DNA of 64,000 bases from Warburgia ugandensis (GCA_035236585.1 CP141126.1:6399001-6463000); one strand, 5' to 3'; counted from the stretch's first letter, positions 1 to 12,747 are shown. Program-made: numbers and translations. Notes: generated from the letters alone by a model not told the origin.

Positions 1-225
1 CAGAAACTAATTCGAGTTACTTGACTAGGTAGTGAATCAAGCTGACTCGTTGGATAACAAAAACCCTTTAATTGGGCTGTGTTTTGAATATAAGAGCTCT
101 TAAACAACAATACTACTTTTATTATGAATCCTGCTTGAGTTTCTTCATGTGACTAAGAGCTGGATTGAGTTAACTCAACTTGCCTCACTTTGGAGTTAAA
201 TCTGAGTTTCCAAGTTTTTAAAATA
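1..225. repeat. MITE-like dispersed repeat, copy 1 (possibly cut by window edge)
   Basis: The segment matches in layout and wording the repeat at 61712-62015. Both have a left part built on 'gttacttgactaggtag' or 'ttacttgattggtag', and a right part starting 'gagttaactc' and ending in 'gagttt' plus a T-rich tail. The left and reverse-complemented right ends resemble each other, so it may be a terminal-inverted-repeat element. No coding potential. The family name is unknown to me and the left edge may lie outside the window. Confidence 0.35.
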
Positions 226-2570
226 AAGCATCTTTCATTGGTCAAGAAGGCTTGCCATCCTGTTAATTGATCTCTAAAAATCTTATTTCAACGGAATGTT
301 TCTGGTGTGGACTGAAACATCCTCAAACTCTTGCCAATTTGTAAGGCCAGATTACTCTTGTAAGTTCTTATACAATAGATGCAAGGCCTACACGTTTAAT
401 GATCCAATACATATGTTTGCTAGTGCCTAATGGATGAGTTAAACCGGATCCAACGGCTGCAATTATCTATTTTCAAGATTTAAATGGATGGATAAAATTC
501 AGAAAAGTACCGTATGCATCGATCAACAGAGTCTGTGGAAGATCGGTCTTGGATTAATCGTCAAATCAGGAAGACAAATGCCCATTCTTAGGATGGTCTA
601 GTAAAATGCATATGGTTGAGACAATTAAAGAAGTGGACTCTTATCTATTTTCTTCCCGCTATGCCGTGGGACTCCCTACCTTGGGATATCTAGACACGGA
701 CGACCCGAATCTCTGCACATGCAACGATCTATATTCTAAGAACAAAAAACTATATCTTTGGATTCTGAGTTGTCCTTTCGGCACGATTTTCGGCCATAAG
801 ATATGGGAGAGGTAGGTGAGTCTGATGAACTGCTTGAATCAATGATATAAGGGTCCACTACACGCACTGCACTGATACTAGGGTGATGTCGAGATGCTCT
901 GGTCTAGCATCATTGATTGAAGTTTCAAGCGAGTCAATTTCTTTCCTTTGCAATCCAAGTCAACTTCAACGACTTTGTGCAACGGGTCTAACAGTTGTGG
1001 CTGCCTAAGATTGTGAATAATCCAAAATGTTGACAAAATGCTAGTAAGTGACAGAGTTTGTCATAATGGAGTTCCGATTAAGCGAATCTTAGACCACCCC
1101 GTAAGATCACCTACAAGAGCCAATTTCGCAAATTTGGACCCATATGCGAAGTGCGAAGTTGCAGTATTTTAAGGAGATGGGTATAGTTATCAAGAAAGTT
1201 GTGACGAATGTTAAGTTCAGTGGTAGAGGACATTATTGGCACAAGTAGTTGGATAATGATGTCAGGAATTGCTTGAAGGCATATATGATGCCCTGTTTTG
1301 ATCATAGTTGGAGCTTTCTCTGGTCCAATTGGTTTTAGCAAATCTAGTGATGCAGAGGTTCGTGCTCATGGAGTTGAAAAGGCTTGCCTCTTCGTGCTCC
1401 AACACATTGTTCCCGGGGGATGATTCAGCGAACTTCATTTCACGGGCTAGTGGTTCGCGCATCAGCCTATGGAGGTTCACAAGTCTTATCACCAGATTAT
1501 GGATATTAGTTTACCCTGCGCTTGTCTCTCTCTCGTATAATTAGTTCGTCCGACTCTGTAGCGGATTCTTTGGCTAAAATCGGGTCGCCAGATCTTAATT
1601 TTATGTCGGGCAATCTCTGTCTGATGATAACTTTGTACAATTTACACCCTTCGCTTTAATATATTCCCTTACATAAGAGTCCTCGTAATTTTACACGCTA
1701 ACGCCAGCATCTTCTTTTCAGACACTGGGTCTTTCGATCTTTTTTACAGTCTAATTCGTTCTTCTTGTTTAGGCTCCCACTTTTAGCCTCATTGTGAAAA
1801 ATCATGACAATTGGATGTCTCTAACAACTTCGGTTTCCGTTTTTAATACCAACGATAAAGATTTAAACCATAAATAAACACAGGCTACAACTATTCATTT
1901 GAGTGTTTTTCATTGTTTAGGCAATCTAGAGATGTCCGTACAAGATCAAACACCTAGATCTTCCTAAAATTATGAAAAAATATATTTAAAATTCAGCGTC
2001 TGTAAATAAGACTCTAAAATAGCGTTTGAAAATTACCAGGACCATTCAAAAAATCAAAACATCTCTAGATTCAGCTAATCTACCTCAAGTTTTGCTTCCA
2101 ACCACTTCATATTATTAATCTATAAAGAAGTCTTTAATCTCTGTATGGATTGCTTAATAATAAGACTTAATCACACATGTATCTTGAATAATTGTGTGAC
2201 CATGTTCATGTGAGTTGCATTATGACTGAATTTCGATGACTGGATAAGTTTAAGTTAGTATTTTCTTCAGGTTTGACTTGTGATTTTTTAAACTATTACC
2301 ATATGAGTTACATTTGACGATTAAATTAGTCTAAGTTTTTATTTATTTGTATATTTTATGTCTAAGTTAGAATTATTGAAATTGATTTTCACTAACACAT
2401 ACAAAGCTCTATCGAACATACATGTGGTTAGATAACCATTGAATTCATATATTTAGCACATTGTTGGAGGGATAGTCTTGATTATTTACCCTTCCCTTTA
2501 ATAAAAAAAAGGCAGCTATGAAGCCTATTTTTAGTTTAAAAAGAAGAGAAAGAAAAAGGGACAATTCTAG
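226..2570. other. AT-rich stretch with no recognisable gene
   Basis: Only short reading frames without recognisable motifs occur here (for example 69 codons at 606-815, and overlapping short frames on both strands at 1111-1544). I see no domain, tRNA or clear transposon end. Mononucleotide runs and a short (GA) run near 2580 are unremarkable. It may be decayed repeat or true intergenic DNA. Confidence 0.5.
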
Positions 2571-2639
2571 ATTCTTTGGAGAGAGAGAGAGTCATATCCT
2601 AGGTTTTCTTCTAAGCATGGAGTCCACCTCATCCAAGTG

Positions 2640-4020
2640 GATGGACCCATTAAAAAAAAGGCACCCTTGTGGCTTACTCTCATTTGGAAAGAATTAGGAT
2701 TCTTCTTGAGAAAGTCCTGTCTATCCTACTCCTGATGTTTTTTGTAATTGGGATTCTTTTAAGACATTTAGGATAGGACCCACTTTATCCAAAACAAAAG
2801 TGGGGCCCTTAGATGAATAAATAAATAATAAAAAGAAAAAAAGAGAGGGGAAATAAAACCCATATAGCCCTCTTAATTTGGAAACAACATGACTGTCCCT
2901 AAGAGAAAAAGTCCTTAATGTCTTTATACTCCTAAACTTTCCCTAAGGCTCCCCTAAGTTTAAGAAACCTAAAATGAGACTCACTTTATTTGAAAGTAAG
3001 AAGTTTATCCAAACCAAACTGACCTCAAGGAAGGCTTTTTAGTTTAAAATAATTAGGACTCTCTCAAATAGAGAAAAAGAGAGGGTCCTTTATTTTAAGT
3101 CATTTAAGGAACCTATAATGGGATTCATCTTGTTGTAAGTGGAACCCATTATTCTCTAAGAAAACCACTTCACAAAGGGATTTTTTTAATTTTAAAATAT
3201 TTAAGACTCTCCCATGGAGCCCTTTATGTTTAGGGACTCAAATGGGACCTACTTTATTTATAAGTAGGTTATCCAGAATAAAATGCCCATAAGGGTCTCT
3301 TATTTTTCAAAATATTTAGTATTCTCATAGAATAAGAAATTCATTATGTCTAGTTTTTCTAACAACTCATAATGTAGACTCAAAATGTCTATAGGTGGGA
3401 CCATATTGCTAGTGAAATAAAAATACCATGTATAGGGGCTTCTTGTATTTATAAGTATTTAGAACCCTTTTAAAGGAAAGAGCTTATCTATTAAGTAATT
3501 AGGGAGCACTAAATGGGACTCGTCTTGTTTACGGATGCGATCCATTTTCATGCCAAATGAAAATGCCACATAGAGAAGCACTCTTATCTTTAAAACCAAT
3601 AAGACTCTCATGGGAGAATGTCCTAAATATATAGTCTATTAGAGTATTTCAAATGGGACCCACCTCATCTAAATGGGGGACCCATTTTGATTCCAACAGA
3701 AAATTCCCAAAGACTCCCTTTTATCCAAAACAATTAGGACCTTCTCACATATGTTTAGTGCCTCAAGAAACTTCAAATAGGACCCACCATGGTCATAAGT
3801 GGGATTCATTTCCATTCAAAAAACAAAATGCTCCTTAAGTGCTTTTTATTTCAAAAAATATTTAGGACTATCAAACAAAGAGAGTCTTACATGCGAAATG
3901 TAAACAAGACCTACCTTTAGTCATAGGTGGGATTCATATCTTCAAAACACTTAAGACTCTCCGATGAAAAAATAGTCCCACTTGAGTAGTTTTCTAAGGA
4001 GCATCAAATGAAGCCCACTC
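2640..4020. repeat. Degenerate ~130-bp periodic array with a small palindrome in each unit
   Basis: A motif close to 'gggacccactttat' followed by 'aagtgggaccca' recurs near 2788, 2975, 3120, 3247, 3517, 3656, 3780 and 3905, with a related half at 3395. Spacing is mostly 125-145 bp. Each block contains GGACCCAC facing GTGGGA(C/T)(C/T), a short inverted repeat. Between blocks, phrases such as 'ttaggactctc' also recur. Divergence between units is high, so the array is old. It could be a decayed satellite or part of a large degraded transposon. Confidence 0.55.
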
Positions 4021-4134
4021 TCCTTATTGATAGTCTCTCTCTTTCTATCAACGAACTCCACCTTTTTTCCCATCTCTCCCATGTTCTCCTATTTCTCCAT
4101 TCTCCCACTCTCTTAAACTCTCACAACTTCTTGC

Positions 4135-4510
4135 TTATAAAAGCTTATAAATATCCCCTCTTACCTAGACTTAAGACACAAGGATGAAGAGAGACACAAA
4201 GAATGAGGAAACAATGTCCATAGAGAGAAAGATATACGACGTAGAGAGACAAAAGGAACTTTGTTTTAGAAGACCAAAGTGTTCAAGGTGATTCTCCATC
4301 CAATCTCTTTATCTTTTTTCAAGTTTTCCTTCTACCTAGTGGAGCTCACCATACCCAGAGAGGGTGACTCTTCCCTTTTCTTCCCTTAGATCTTAGCATG
4401 CTCTCACTTTCGAAGTATAGCTCATCATGCCTTGGAGAGTCTTTTGCTGAGGCTAGGGTTTAGAGAACTTTCCATTGTAAGGCAGAGCTTGTCATGTCTT
4501 GGGAGGTTAA
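4135..4510 (+). promoter_or_regulatory. TATA box plus purine-rich leader, followed by three ~70-bp repeats
   Basis: A pyrimidine-rich run (4021-4130) is followed by TATAAATA at 4146-4153 and a purine-rich leader with many AGAGA motifs. Three copies of a phrase like 'ggagctcaccatacccagag' then follow near 4340, 4418 and 4480. The arrangement resembles the promoter/leader region of the long LTRs elsewhere in this window, so it is probably a fragment of an old LTR. No open reading frame follows. A host promoter is a less likely alternative. Confidence 0.35.
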
Positions 4511-5149
4511 TCTGATCTATCTATTTCAAAAGGTGCTAGAATAAGTCATATTAGTAACCTAGAATGGGCCCCATCCCTAACTAAACTGAATATCTCACCT
4601 TGTTGTCCATATTCATTGAATAAAAATAAATACATAAATAAAGGAAAAAGACTCTAAGACTTCTAAACATTATGAAAAAAAGAAGATAAGAATCTTAGGT
4701 GAGCCTCCATTACCAATTGAGATTGGGAACCATAGTAAAAACTCATAAATGGATAAGAGGTTTAACTTAACCTTGTTTAACAACTAAGAAGAAGCCTAAA
4801 CTTTGTGGACTCCTAGATAGATAAAAGTGGATCTTAGTTTATGACTAAAGTCAAGTGCCTAATTTCCTTCAACTTTTTAGACTTTTGAAATTAAAAAAAT
4901 ACCAAAGTCAAGAGGTCCAGGTTGATAAACAAGGTGGGCCCAAAAAGAATCCTAAATAATTTTAGACTTCCAAAAATCCTCAAAAAACCTCCTAATGAAT
5001 AAAAATTCCAACTGGGTCCTAATTAATATTTAGAGTTGAGATTCCAAAGTTTGAAAGCAAGTGGCCCTAGTTCACATCCAAAACTAGTGCCCCTTTAATT
5101 TCTTGCTCTATATCCATCCCACCTAAAACACCTAAAAGTCCATGAGTTG

Positions 5150-5740
5150 GAAACTCTTAAAGTGGATCTCAATTGAAACTCTCGAATACAGTCAAATTCT
5201 ATTAGCCTAAGACTCTTGAAGTGGATCCCAATTCAAACTCCTTAATATAATCAAAATCCTATCAACTTAAGATTCCTAAAGTAGACCTCAATTGAGAATT
5301 TAAAATATAGTCAAAGTCTTGTCGACCTTAGACTCTTAAATTATACCTTAATTTAGACTCTCAAATGTAATCAAGTCTTATCGGCCTAGGATTCTTAAAG
5401 GAGATCCTAATTGAGACTCCCAAATGTAGTTAAAGTAAAAAAGGATAGTCTAGTGGGCAAACCTCCATCGTATGTGGGGTCTGAGGAAGTGGCGGACCAT
5501 AAGGGTCAATAGTACATAGCCTTGCCTTGCATTTTGCAAGAGGCTATTTCCATGCCTTGAACCCATGACCTTAAGGTTACATGATGACAATTCTATCATT
5601 ATGCCAAGGCTCCCTTCCAAATGCAATCAAAAGTCTTACCGAAATAAGAGTCCTAAAATGGACCCCACTAGAGACTTCCAAGCACAATCAAAATCTTATC
5701 AATCTAAGACTTATAAATGGGACCTCAGTTAATATTTCTT
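5150..5740. repeat. 60-bp tandem repeat array interrupted by an Au SINE
   Basis: Units starting with a phrase like 'gactcttaaagtggatc' occur at about 5151, 5211, 5270, 5330 and 5390. They resume at about 5650 and 5708 after the SINE at 5436-5618. The period is about 60 bp, and units share CCTAAGACTC, TCAATTGAGAC and AGTCAAA(G/A)TCTTATC phrases with perhaps 20-30% divergence. No coding potential. Confidence 0.7.
5436..5618 (-). mobile_element. Au-type SINE, near full length, with target duplication
   Basis: Read on the minus strand this has the hallmarks of the plant Au SINE. There is a 5' GGAGCCTTGGC-type head, a tRNA-like region with an internal B-box-like 'gtcatgggttcaaggc', the conserved middle CTCTTGCAAAATGCAAGGCAA, then a 'ggtccgccacttcctcagac' segment and a terminal T-run (here a + strand A-run). 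Flanks 'aaatgtagttaaag' (5422-5435) and 'aaatgcaatcaaaag' (5619-5633) form an imperfect target site duplication. This supports retroposition into the pre-existing 60-bp array. Au SINEs have no protein and depend on a LINE partner. Confidence 0.82.
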
Positions 5741-5759
5741 ATAAAATATGGACTCTAGT

Positions 5760-7132
5760 TGAATGGTAATGGAAGCTTGAACAACCCTAGAAATCAAAGA
5801 CTCTAGCCAAGCATGACCAAATGGTTGAAGCATCCCATAAATCTTAAACTCTAGCTAAATAGGCCCTGCAACTTGAATAGTCTCAAAAACTAATGACACA
5901 AGTTAGAAGGGCTTTGCAAAGAAAAGAGTTCCAAAAATTAAGGGCGCTATCTACATGGGGTCTACCATCTTAAGGAGTATCAAAAATTGAAGAATCCAAC
6001 TGAACGAGTCCTATCAATCAAAAAAGCTTTTCACATAAACCCTAAATAGAGAAAAATCAAACCATATGGGATCTAACCTGTTTGAAAAGGACATGCAACA
6101 ACTCTAATAGAGTCATGTTTTGAGTTCTCTTGATTCACGAGTCCTCCTCTAATATTGAATAGTTAAAGGAAAACTAAATCTATGCCTAAGATGCTATGCA
6201 ACTTATTCATCTCCATGACAAGAGCATTATCATGTTATTGAGGCCACAAATAGCTATTTATGCCTAAACAACTAAAGAGATGGCATGTTAATAATGCACC
6301 TAATATTAGACAGAAAGGCTCCAAAGGCCATACACTCTTATCAAGTCTATATAATACTTTGGAAGACACATCATGTTAGTGATTTACCAACTCACATAAA
6401 AAAAAATTGAGTTACAACCCAATTTGATTGTAAAACTGAACCATGCCAATCTTGTAGATAATAGGGGCCATTTATCATTATAATTTGGTTATATACTATC
6501 AACCTCTAATCAAGATTCTTTTCTTTATATATTTGTATTTATCCAATAATCAAAGAAAGTCTATATGCCTTTAGTAATTGAAGATTCTGTATGTTTTCAG
6601 TTGTCAAATTTTTTTTACTAATTATCACAGGAACTAAGAAAATGTGATTTAAGCACTTGATGTAATTGAAGGAATGTGCACTAAATTATTTGATAAATAT
6701 TAAATTCTTAACTCTACCTTGTGGCGAGTGTTTAATTGGCTTTCTTAGAGTCATAAAATCAATTTAGTTCAAATTTGGTGGCTAACATGACAAAGATGAC
6801 TTTCTTTGTCTAATGTGAAGTGAACAAGCCATCTATGTTACTAACAACCATTTTATGAATGAAATGGAGCTAAATGGATGAAGCATGCGAAAAGAATCAC
6901 CACATGTTTCAACAAGCCTAATTATTGCTCGCTTGAAGAAGTTGCTATAAGCAAGATCAACAACTACCTTATGTTTAAGCCAAATACTTGTCAACCAAGT
7001 GCATTCAAGTTGACACCTAAACTAGTTGATTTCATAGTACATACTCAATTTTGCATTACCTTTAGCATTTTATTTAGTGTTAAAGACCATTTTTGAAGAT
7101 TTATCCCTGCTAGGGCATTACAATTGTCCAAG
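5760..7132. other. AT-rich stretch with no recognisable gene
   Basis: I see no domain or RNA gene. A 72-codon frame at 6878-7096 has no recognisable motif. This is the left flank of the nested retrotransposon complex; its last five bases (CCAAG, 7128-7132) act as the left target duplication of element A. Confidence 0.45.
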
Positions 7133-8650
7133 TGTAACTGCCCCCCCCCCCACCCCCAAAAAACTTAAATGAAGGGGGGCTAGATTTGATATTAGCAACC
7201 CCCTCACTTAAAGAACCCAACCCGACCAACAAAAAAAAAACCTGACCAAGGAGGGAGAAACGGGAGAGAAGGAAGAGAAGGAGAAGGAGAAGGAAAGGAG
7301 AGGAGAGGGGGAAGAAACTTTGAACGCCTGGAAATCCACCACACCAGAGAAGAAGACTTAGGGATTTTGGGTCCTGAAGCTCACAGATGTCGTCGGAGAC
7401 GACGACGACTTAGATCAACAATCTGAGCCAGTCATTCTGCTCCTCACAATGAGATGAACCAAAACCCCATTTTGGAATGATCCAGGCGTTGCAGAATGTT
7501 GAATTGAAAGGGGAATCATAGCACGAGTACATTGGAGGATTTTTTAGATGAATAAGAGCCAATCTAGCCCATTCTAGAGAGGAAAAAACACGGAAAGGCA
7601 TTTGGAAGGTAAGATCTACAAAACCCAACTTTTGATTTGTGGTGTTTTGCTAAATCCTTGCATTTTCATCCTAAATCTAGATTTATGGACGGACCAACCA
7701 TACAATTCCTAATACAAGCTTAGGGATAGGTAATTAAGGACTTGATGTAGCTCAAACCACACTAAATTTGTAGATCTAAGCTAGAAACAGATCGGACAAT
7801 CTTAGCCATTCGATTAAGTACTATTCACACAGTAATTTTGCAATGTTTGAATTATGATCAAACACCACGAATGAGTCCTAAAGTATTGAATTGCTAGTAC
7901 ATGGCACAAATTGAAGAATTTGGACTGAAATTGATCTAGAAATCTAAACTGCCCAATGGGACAATAGAGTAAAAAGGACCTGACACTTCTAATTGATGAT
8001 CAAACACTATCATGGTGTACTCTAACCTTTAATAAGTTAAGATACTTGGAAAAATTCAAGATGAGACCATTGAACAATGAAAATAGCCTACAGTTACTTA
8101 AGATGAATGGTGGATGGCTAATCTAAGCCCAATGGCGTGGATTGGAAATCTAGTAACTGTTATCATTCAACTAGCTATCAACCAATAGTTAATGAAACAT
8201 CCTTAGCATGGAAATAAACACTGTCACTTCACCTTGTAACGACTAGTACCAGGGACATACTTAGAAGAAGTTTTCATACTAGAAAAGCTAAGATAAGTCA
8301 TAGAATTGTGTATTTAAATGTGTTTATGTATTTTACAGAGGCATGACTGATCGAGAGCATGTACACGAACTAAACAAAGTAGTTGCACCAGTGAACTAGA
8401 AGAGCACCATTTGAGGTAGGTGGAATTAAGATTGCTAAGATTGTCTCTATATATACATTTGTAGATGAGTTTTAAGCATTGAAACACGCCTTTTCAGTTT
8501 ATGTGAAAGCTAAGATAAATGTGCATGCTGACATTGAATCATGATTAAAATGCTCACGTGTAAGCACATCATATACATTGTGATGTTTCAATTCATTTAT
8601 TTGTTCATAACACGAAGCATCTCGAGTGAGGTGGGTACCGAATGAGGTGA
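7133..8650 (+). repeat. 5' LTR of element A, first segment
   Basis: Positions 8220-8650 match the 3' LTR from 30122 closely, for example 'gtagttgcaccagtgaacta'. Upstream of 8220 there is no partner copy left. The stretch has a C-run (7141-7153), a purine-rich leader (7240-7320) and a donor-like GAAG/GTAAGA at 7609, the architecture of the other long LTRs here. The segment ends at 'gaatgaggtga', where TRIM-like sequence begins. Confidence 0.62.
8339..8415 (+). other. Exon-like cassette 1 in LTR A (77 nt), splice-signal bounded
   Basis: An acceptor-like tract ending 'tgtatttacag'-style ('tttatgtattttacag') precedes position 8339, and a donor-like GAG/GTAGGT follows 8415. The matching 3' LTR copy (30241-30317) keeps both signals and the exact 77-nt length. 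A possible upstream donor lies at 7609. The cassette contains stop codons, so if used it would be untranslated leader. Function is inference only. Confidence 0.4.
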
Positions 8651-8868
8651 TGTAATAGCCCGAGGGCCCTACACACAACAATATTATCTACTCTAGCAGA
8701 TTGGCTGCCCATACAACCAGCCCACTGCACAGTTTTGTTCTTCCCCAGTTTCCAAGGAAAAGGCCTTGTTGTATGGGAAGTCCTCCTAACTCTAGGAAGT
8801 CCTCCTAACTCTTATCAACAACCCAGTAACTTTTCCCTTAGCGATGTAGGACTAACTCTCGGCGCTAC
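8651..8868 (-). repeat. TRIM-type (T family) LTR at the left end of the composite
   Basis: On the minus strand it begins near 'gagagttagtcctacatcgc' and ends 'gggccctcgggctattaca', like the T copies at 24721-25035 and 28859-30120. It contains a local duplication of 'ggaagtcctcctaactct' (8779-8816). The T internal segment lies at 8869-8984 and a PBS at 8985-8996. No 5' T LTR is attached; LTR X of element C sits there instead. Confidence 0.65.
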
Positions 8869-8984
8869 CAGCCACCCGCTTAATGGTGCCCTACCCACCT
8901 TAGGAACAAGCATTCCTGCGGGTTGGTGGCCACACGTACCTGAGAACCACGTGCTAGCTAGCCCACACACCTAGTCAGGGGTTA

Positions 8985-8996
8985 GCTCTGATACCA
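8985..8996 (-). promoter_or_regulatory. Primer binding site for initiator tRNA-Met (second, outside C's 3' LTR)
   Basis: The reverse complement reads TGGTATCAGAGC, a perfect match to the canonical plant tRNA-iMet PBS. It starts four bases after the LTR terminus GGGTCGTCA (9000). It lies downstream of the 3' LTR of a gypsy body, where an ordinary element would have flanking DNA. Confidence 0.8.
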
Positions 8997-9950
8997 CTAT
9001 GACGACCCAGGTTTTTCGAAACAAACTTTTCCAAATTCATTTGAAAATGGTCAAGATCCTGAGTAATTTTTATTTTTATTTTTTTGGTATGATCAAAACA
9101 TAGTGTATTGGAGAGATGGATGTATGCTATATACTAAGCTTATTACTAAGAGCTAAGCACAAAGTTGGTTACTCATGTGCAGGGTGTGATGTGGACTACT
9201 CGTGCACTAGCCGCCAAGCACACCACCTATTTGCTGGCTATTATGCACGCAGTCTAAGCGCTAGGCTTTATGTTCCATGTACAAGCTTTGGTTTCCAAAC
9301 CTACTGTCATGTGGAAGGTGTCATGCGAAATGTGCTGATTATACTACCCAAGTGCCGAGTGCTTTGCATGATGTCCAAGTTAGGAGTTGTGTTAACATGC
9401 ATGTATTAATGGCAAATATATTCCATGTAATAGCCGCTACACCTTTTCCTTGCACTAGGTAGCAAACTCGCTACAGTGCATACATGTTCCCACACGGTGC
9501 TAAAGTTTTGCATAATTTAAATCTATTCCATTTTGTAAACCGTGCCCCACTTAGGTTTATAGTTAAACTAAGTTTTACATGTTTGAATCCATTATAATGG
9601 ATAGTAACACGTAAATGTCATAATGAGACCAAAAGAGACTATAAAACTAAACTAAACCACGTAAGATTCATCATACAATCTCATGCATATTATATATGAT
9701 AACTCAAAGAGATCTAATCTAAACGCACATACTTATTCATGGTTAAATCTTTATAAAATGGGATTACCATTGTTAGAATAATGTAAAAACATATCATCAT
9801 GATTGGATCCATATAAAACAAGCACATAATGCTTATTTATTTATTAAGGAATCAAAATGCATAAAAAAAATGACAAGCAATATTGAGAGCCTACCATGTC
9901 AATCTAACCCATATAAAACTCTCAAGGAAAACTATTAGCTCTTCATTAGT

Positions 9951-12569
9951 TGTAATGACTTCAATTTTGTAATATTAAAATTCCAAGTTTAGTAATGAAA
10001 AGCTCAGTTTTTAAAGAAAAGGACATTTTAGTCATTTCACTATTCACCTTGACTGAACTCAGAAATTTGGTCCTAAAAATGATGCCATTAGATGCGTCTC
10101 GAAAAAAAGGAATCCAACGAACCAAAATCACCCAAAACGGAGTTAAAATGAGCAAGATATGGCCCTTTGAAGTTCAGGGGCAAAACTATAAATTTTACAA
10201 AAACAATTTAACCTGCAAAACACAGGGGCCCGTTTTGATACGGGCACCCCTTCATCTTCAACCTCTAGAGGGTTCTAGAACGGCGGTGATTGGAGGAGAA
10301 ATCACTGCCATTCTGGAGGTTTCTCCACTGCCATTCAAAGGCGGTGAGAGCCCCCTCCAGAACCCTCTCTTAGCTCTATAAATAGAGCTCTTGGGTGCCT
10401 CTAATGGCAGCCCAAAATGTTGGAGAAAACCCATCGTTGAGCAGTAACCTAGAGGAGAAAACATGGAGAGAAAACTAGCCACGAAGCAGGTACGCCCAAA
10501 AACTCCCCAAACCCATCTCACCCATAGTCCTAGGCTCAGTTCCCCTAGGTTTTTGCATGAAAATCCATGGAGAATAAGCCTCTAGGCAGCCACCAAGGAC
10601 CTTGGGATGTCCCGAGGGCCGCACTGGTTCGACAGGGTTGAACCAGGGTGACCTGAGGATGACTGGGTCCCTAATGAGCGGGACGATCCAATAGGAACGT
10701 CCCACGTCGACCTGCGTCGACCTCCGTTTGAAAAACCAAACGGGCGCGTCCAGGGACACGCTCTCAAAAGAGAGAAAAGGCAGAAAATTCAGCGCGTCTG
10801 CAGACGCGCCCGTTGAGGCGCACACTGCAGACGCGCAAGGCGCTAGCAGCACGTCGTCTTTTGGTTCCTTAAGGAAGCCGGGGTGCACGTCGCAGATGCG
10901 CATCGCCCTAGCATTCCGTCTTTTTATTTTAAGACTCCTATGTACGTACGACACTAAAATGCTTATAACTTGAGATCTAAAGCTCTGATTGAGGTGCCGC
11001 AAAAGGTGTTGTGTCCATGTCGACGACGCGGACACATCCAAACTATAAAATCCCTGATCAAGCCCCAATCAAAGGTGGGCATGACCCTTAGAATAGGATG
11101 GTGGCGTGTGGCCACTAGAACGTTAGAAAACTAAGGATACCAAGGCCCAATTAGGACCTTAGGACACCCATAGGCATAGGGATGGACCCCTAATGCCTAA
11201 GTAATAAGACCAATTAATCTAAAACCCATAAAAGATAGGCCAAACTAACTTTGATTCCCCAAACCATGATCAGGAGCGTCCGAGGACAAAAGGGTTAGCG
11301 CGACCTAGCTAGGTAGGTGCTCTATCACGATTAGATTCTTTTAAAAGAACTATTATTATTTTGAGAACATATGTTTTAAATATATGACTTGATTTGCATG
11401 ACTTAATTCAGCATGCATGATAAATGCTTTGTACATAGCCATGTTTTGAAATGATTGCATATACATTATGCACATATATGTGTTGCAAACAAGTGCATAC
11501 ATTGCATGATTTAAGTACTTGCAAAGATTGCATGTCCATGAGGGTTGCCAAAAGATGTTGGAGTGCCGAGGGCCAGGCAGTTGTGAGGGACCCAAAGAGG
11601 ACAAGTTTTAACAAGAGGTTTTGGCTTATTTAATCTTATGTGATTTGGGCAAGTAAGCCCATGGGTGCTATGCCGAGGGGTCTAGGTTGGCCACCCGGCC
11701 TCTACCACTATTAGGTGGATGGGTACCATGCCCAAAAAGAGGTAAGTCCCCACGTCGACTGCATGTGGTACAGGGGGCTACCACTGGTGTCATGGGACTG
11801 GGTCGACGTGTCATGGGCCCCGTGGAGGCTATGACCGAGTGTCCTCAGGTACCCGGGGACCACACGGCGAGGAGGTCATGGGCACAGTGGACCCTATGGT
11901 TTGATGATTTATGTGCATTGCATATGGCATGATATGAGGTTGGTCGACCATATCATACTGGAGATCCATGAGTTGGACTCCATGAAGCATCTATTGCATA
12001 TCATGATGTCATCATATATATATATATATATGATACTTTCAATTTTGGATTATGTGATCTTTTAAGTCATGAGTATTTCAGTTTGATCATGGATTCTTAT
12101 ACTAATATTGAACTCGGGTATTCAAACATACACATGTTTTGAATGAGCATATGATTTTAAAACATCTCATGCATTTATAAAACTAGTAGTGATAGGCTCC
12201 TACTGAGTATAGTATATACTCACCCAATCCTCAACATTTTTCAGATACAAAGTAAGTACTCAAGGGCAAGGAACGTTTGTACTAGGAGACACAGACTAAG
12301 TACAAGTAAGTAAACCCCTATCTTATCTTTCAATGTTACTTGATTGTAGTTACTCTCTAATAGTAAATTTGTGACTAACACTTTCTTGGGAATAATATTG
12401 ATTTAAACTTTGCCATGGCTAAATAAATTGAGAATGTGTTTGGACACTCAGGGTTTTTATGAAAGGTTGTTTTCCAAATGAGAAAGATTTTCATGCATTT
12501 CATATTTATAAAACAAGAGATCTCGCCTTTTTATCAAAATTGCATCATATAAAAACTCGGGTCGTGACA
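9951..12569 (+). mobile_element. Solo LTR of family B with perfect TTAGT target duplication
   Basis: The LTR begins TGTAATGACTTC and ends GGGTCGTGACA (2619 bp). TTAGT precedes it at 9946-9950 and follows it at 12570-12574. It aligns along most of its length with the 5' LTR of element B (18975-21662). No PBS follows, so it is a solo LTR left by LTR-LTR recombination. It holds TATAAATA at 10377-10384, a GC-rich leader (10600-10900), a donor-like GCAG/GTACGC near 10489 and a 61-nt cassette between an acceptor at 12244 and a donor at 12306. A 197-codon antisense frame at 10475-11068 has no recognisable domain. Confidence 0.93.
10377..10384 (+). promoter_or_regulatory. TATA box of the LTR B promoter
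   Basis: TATAAATA is followed by 'gagctcttgggtgcctc', conserved exactly in the other LTR B copy (TATAAATA at 19392-19399). The position, about 425 bp into the LTR, fits a U3 promoter. Transcription start is not determinable. Confidence 0.6.
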
Positions 12570-12747
12570 TTAGTGTATGATGCATCCCTGTCAACCAGAT
12601 TAATCATGAAATGAATCACATAAAAATAAATTTTCATTTGAAAACCAATTGGATTAGATAAATTCCTACACCCCTACCTCGTAGACGAGATCGTTCTTCT
12701 ACAGTCTTCTTTTTTGGAATGCAAAATGGATAGCGTAGCTTGATTCT

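Noticed and set aside
7141..7153. C-run as a telomeric or G-quadruplex element
   Set aside because: It is a single homopolymer run without the repeated spacing of either, most simply slippage at an LTR start.
10475..11068. 197-codon minus-strand reading frame and several overlapping frames in LTR B
   Set aside because: It lies antisense within a solo LTR in a GC-rich leader. The homologous copy (19391-20123) splits it into different shorter frames, and no domain is visible.
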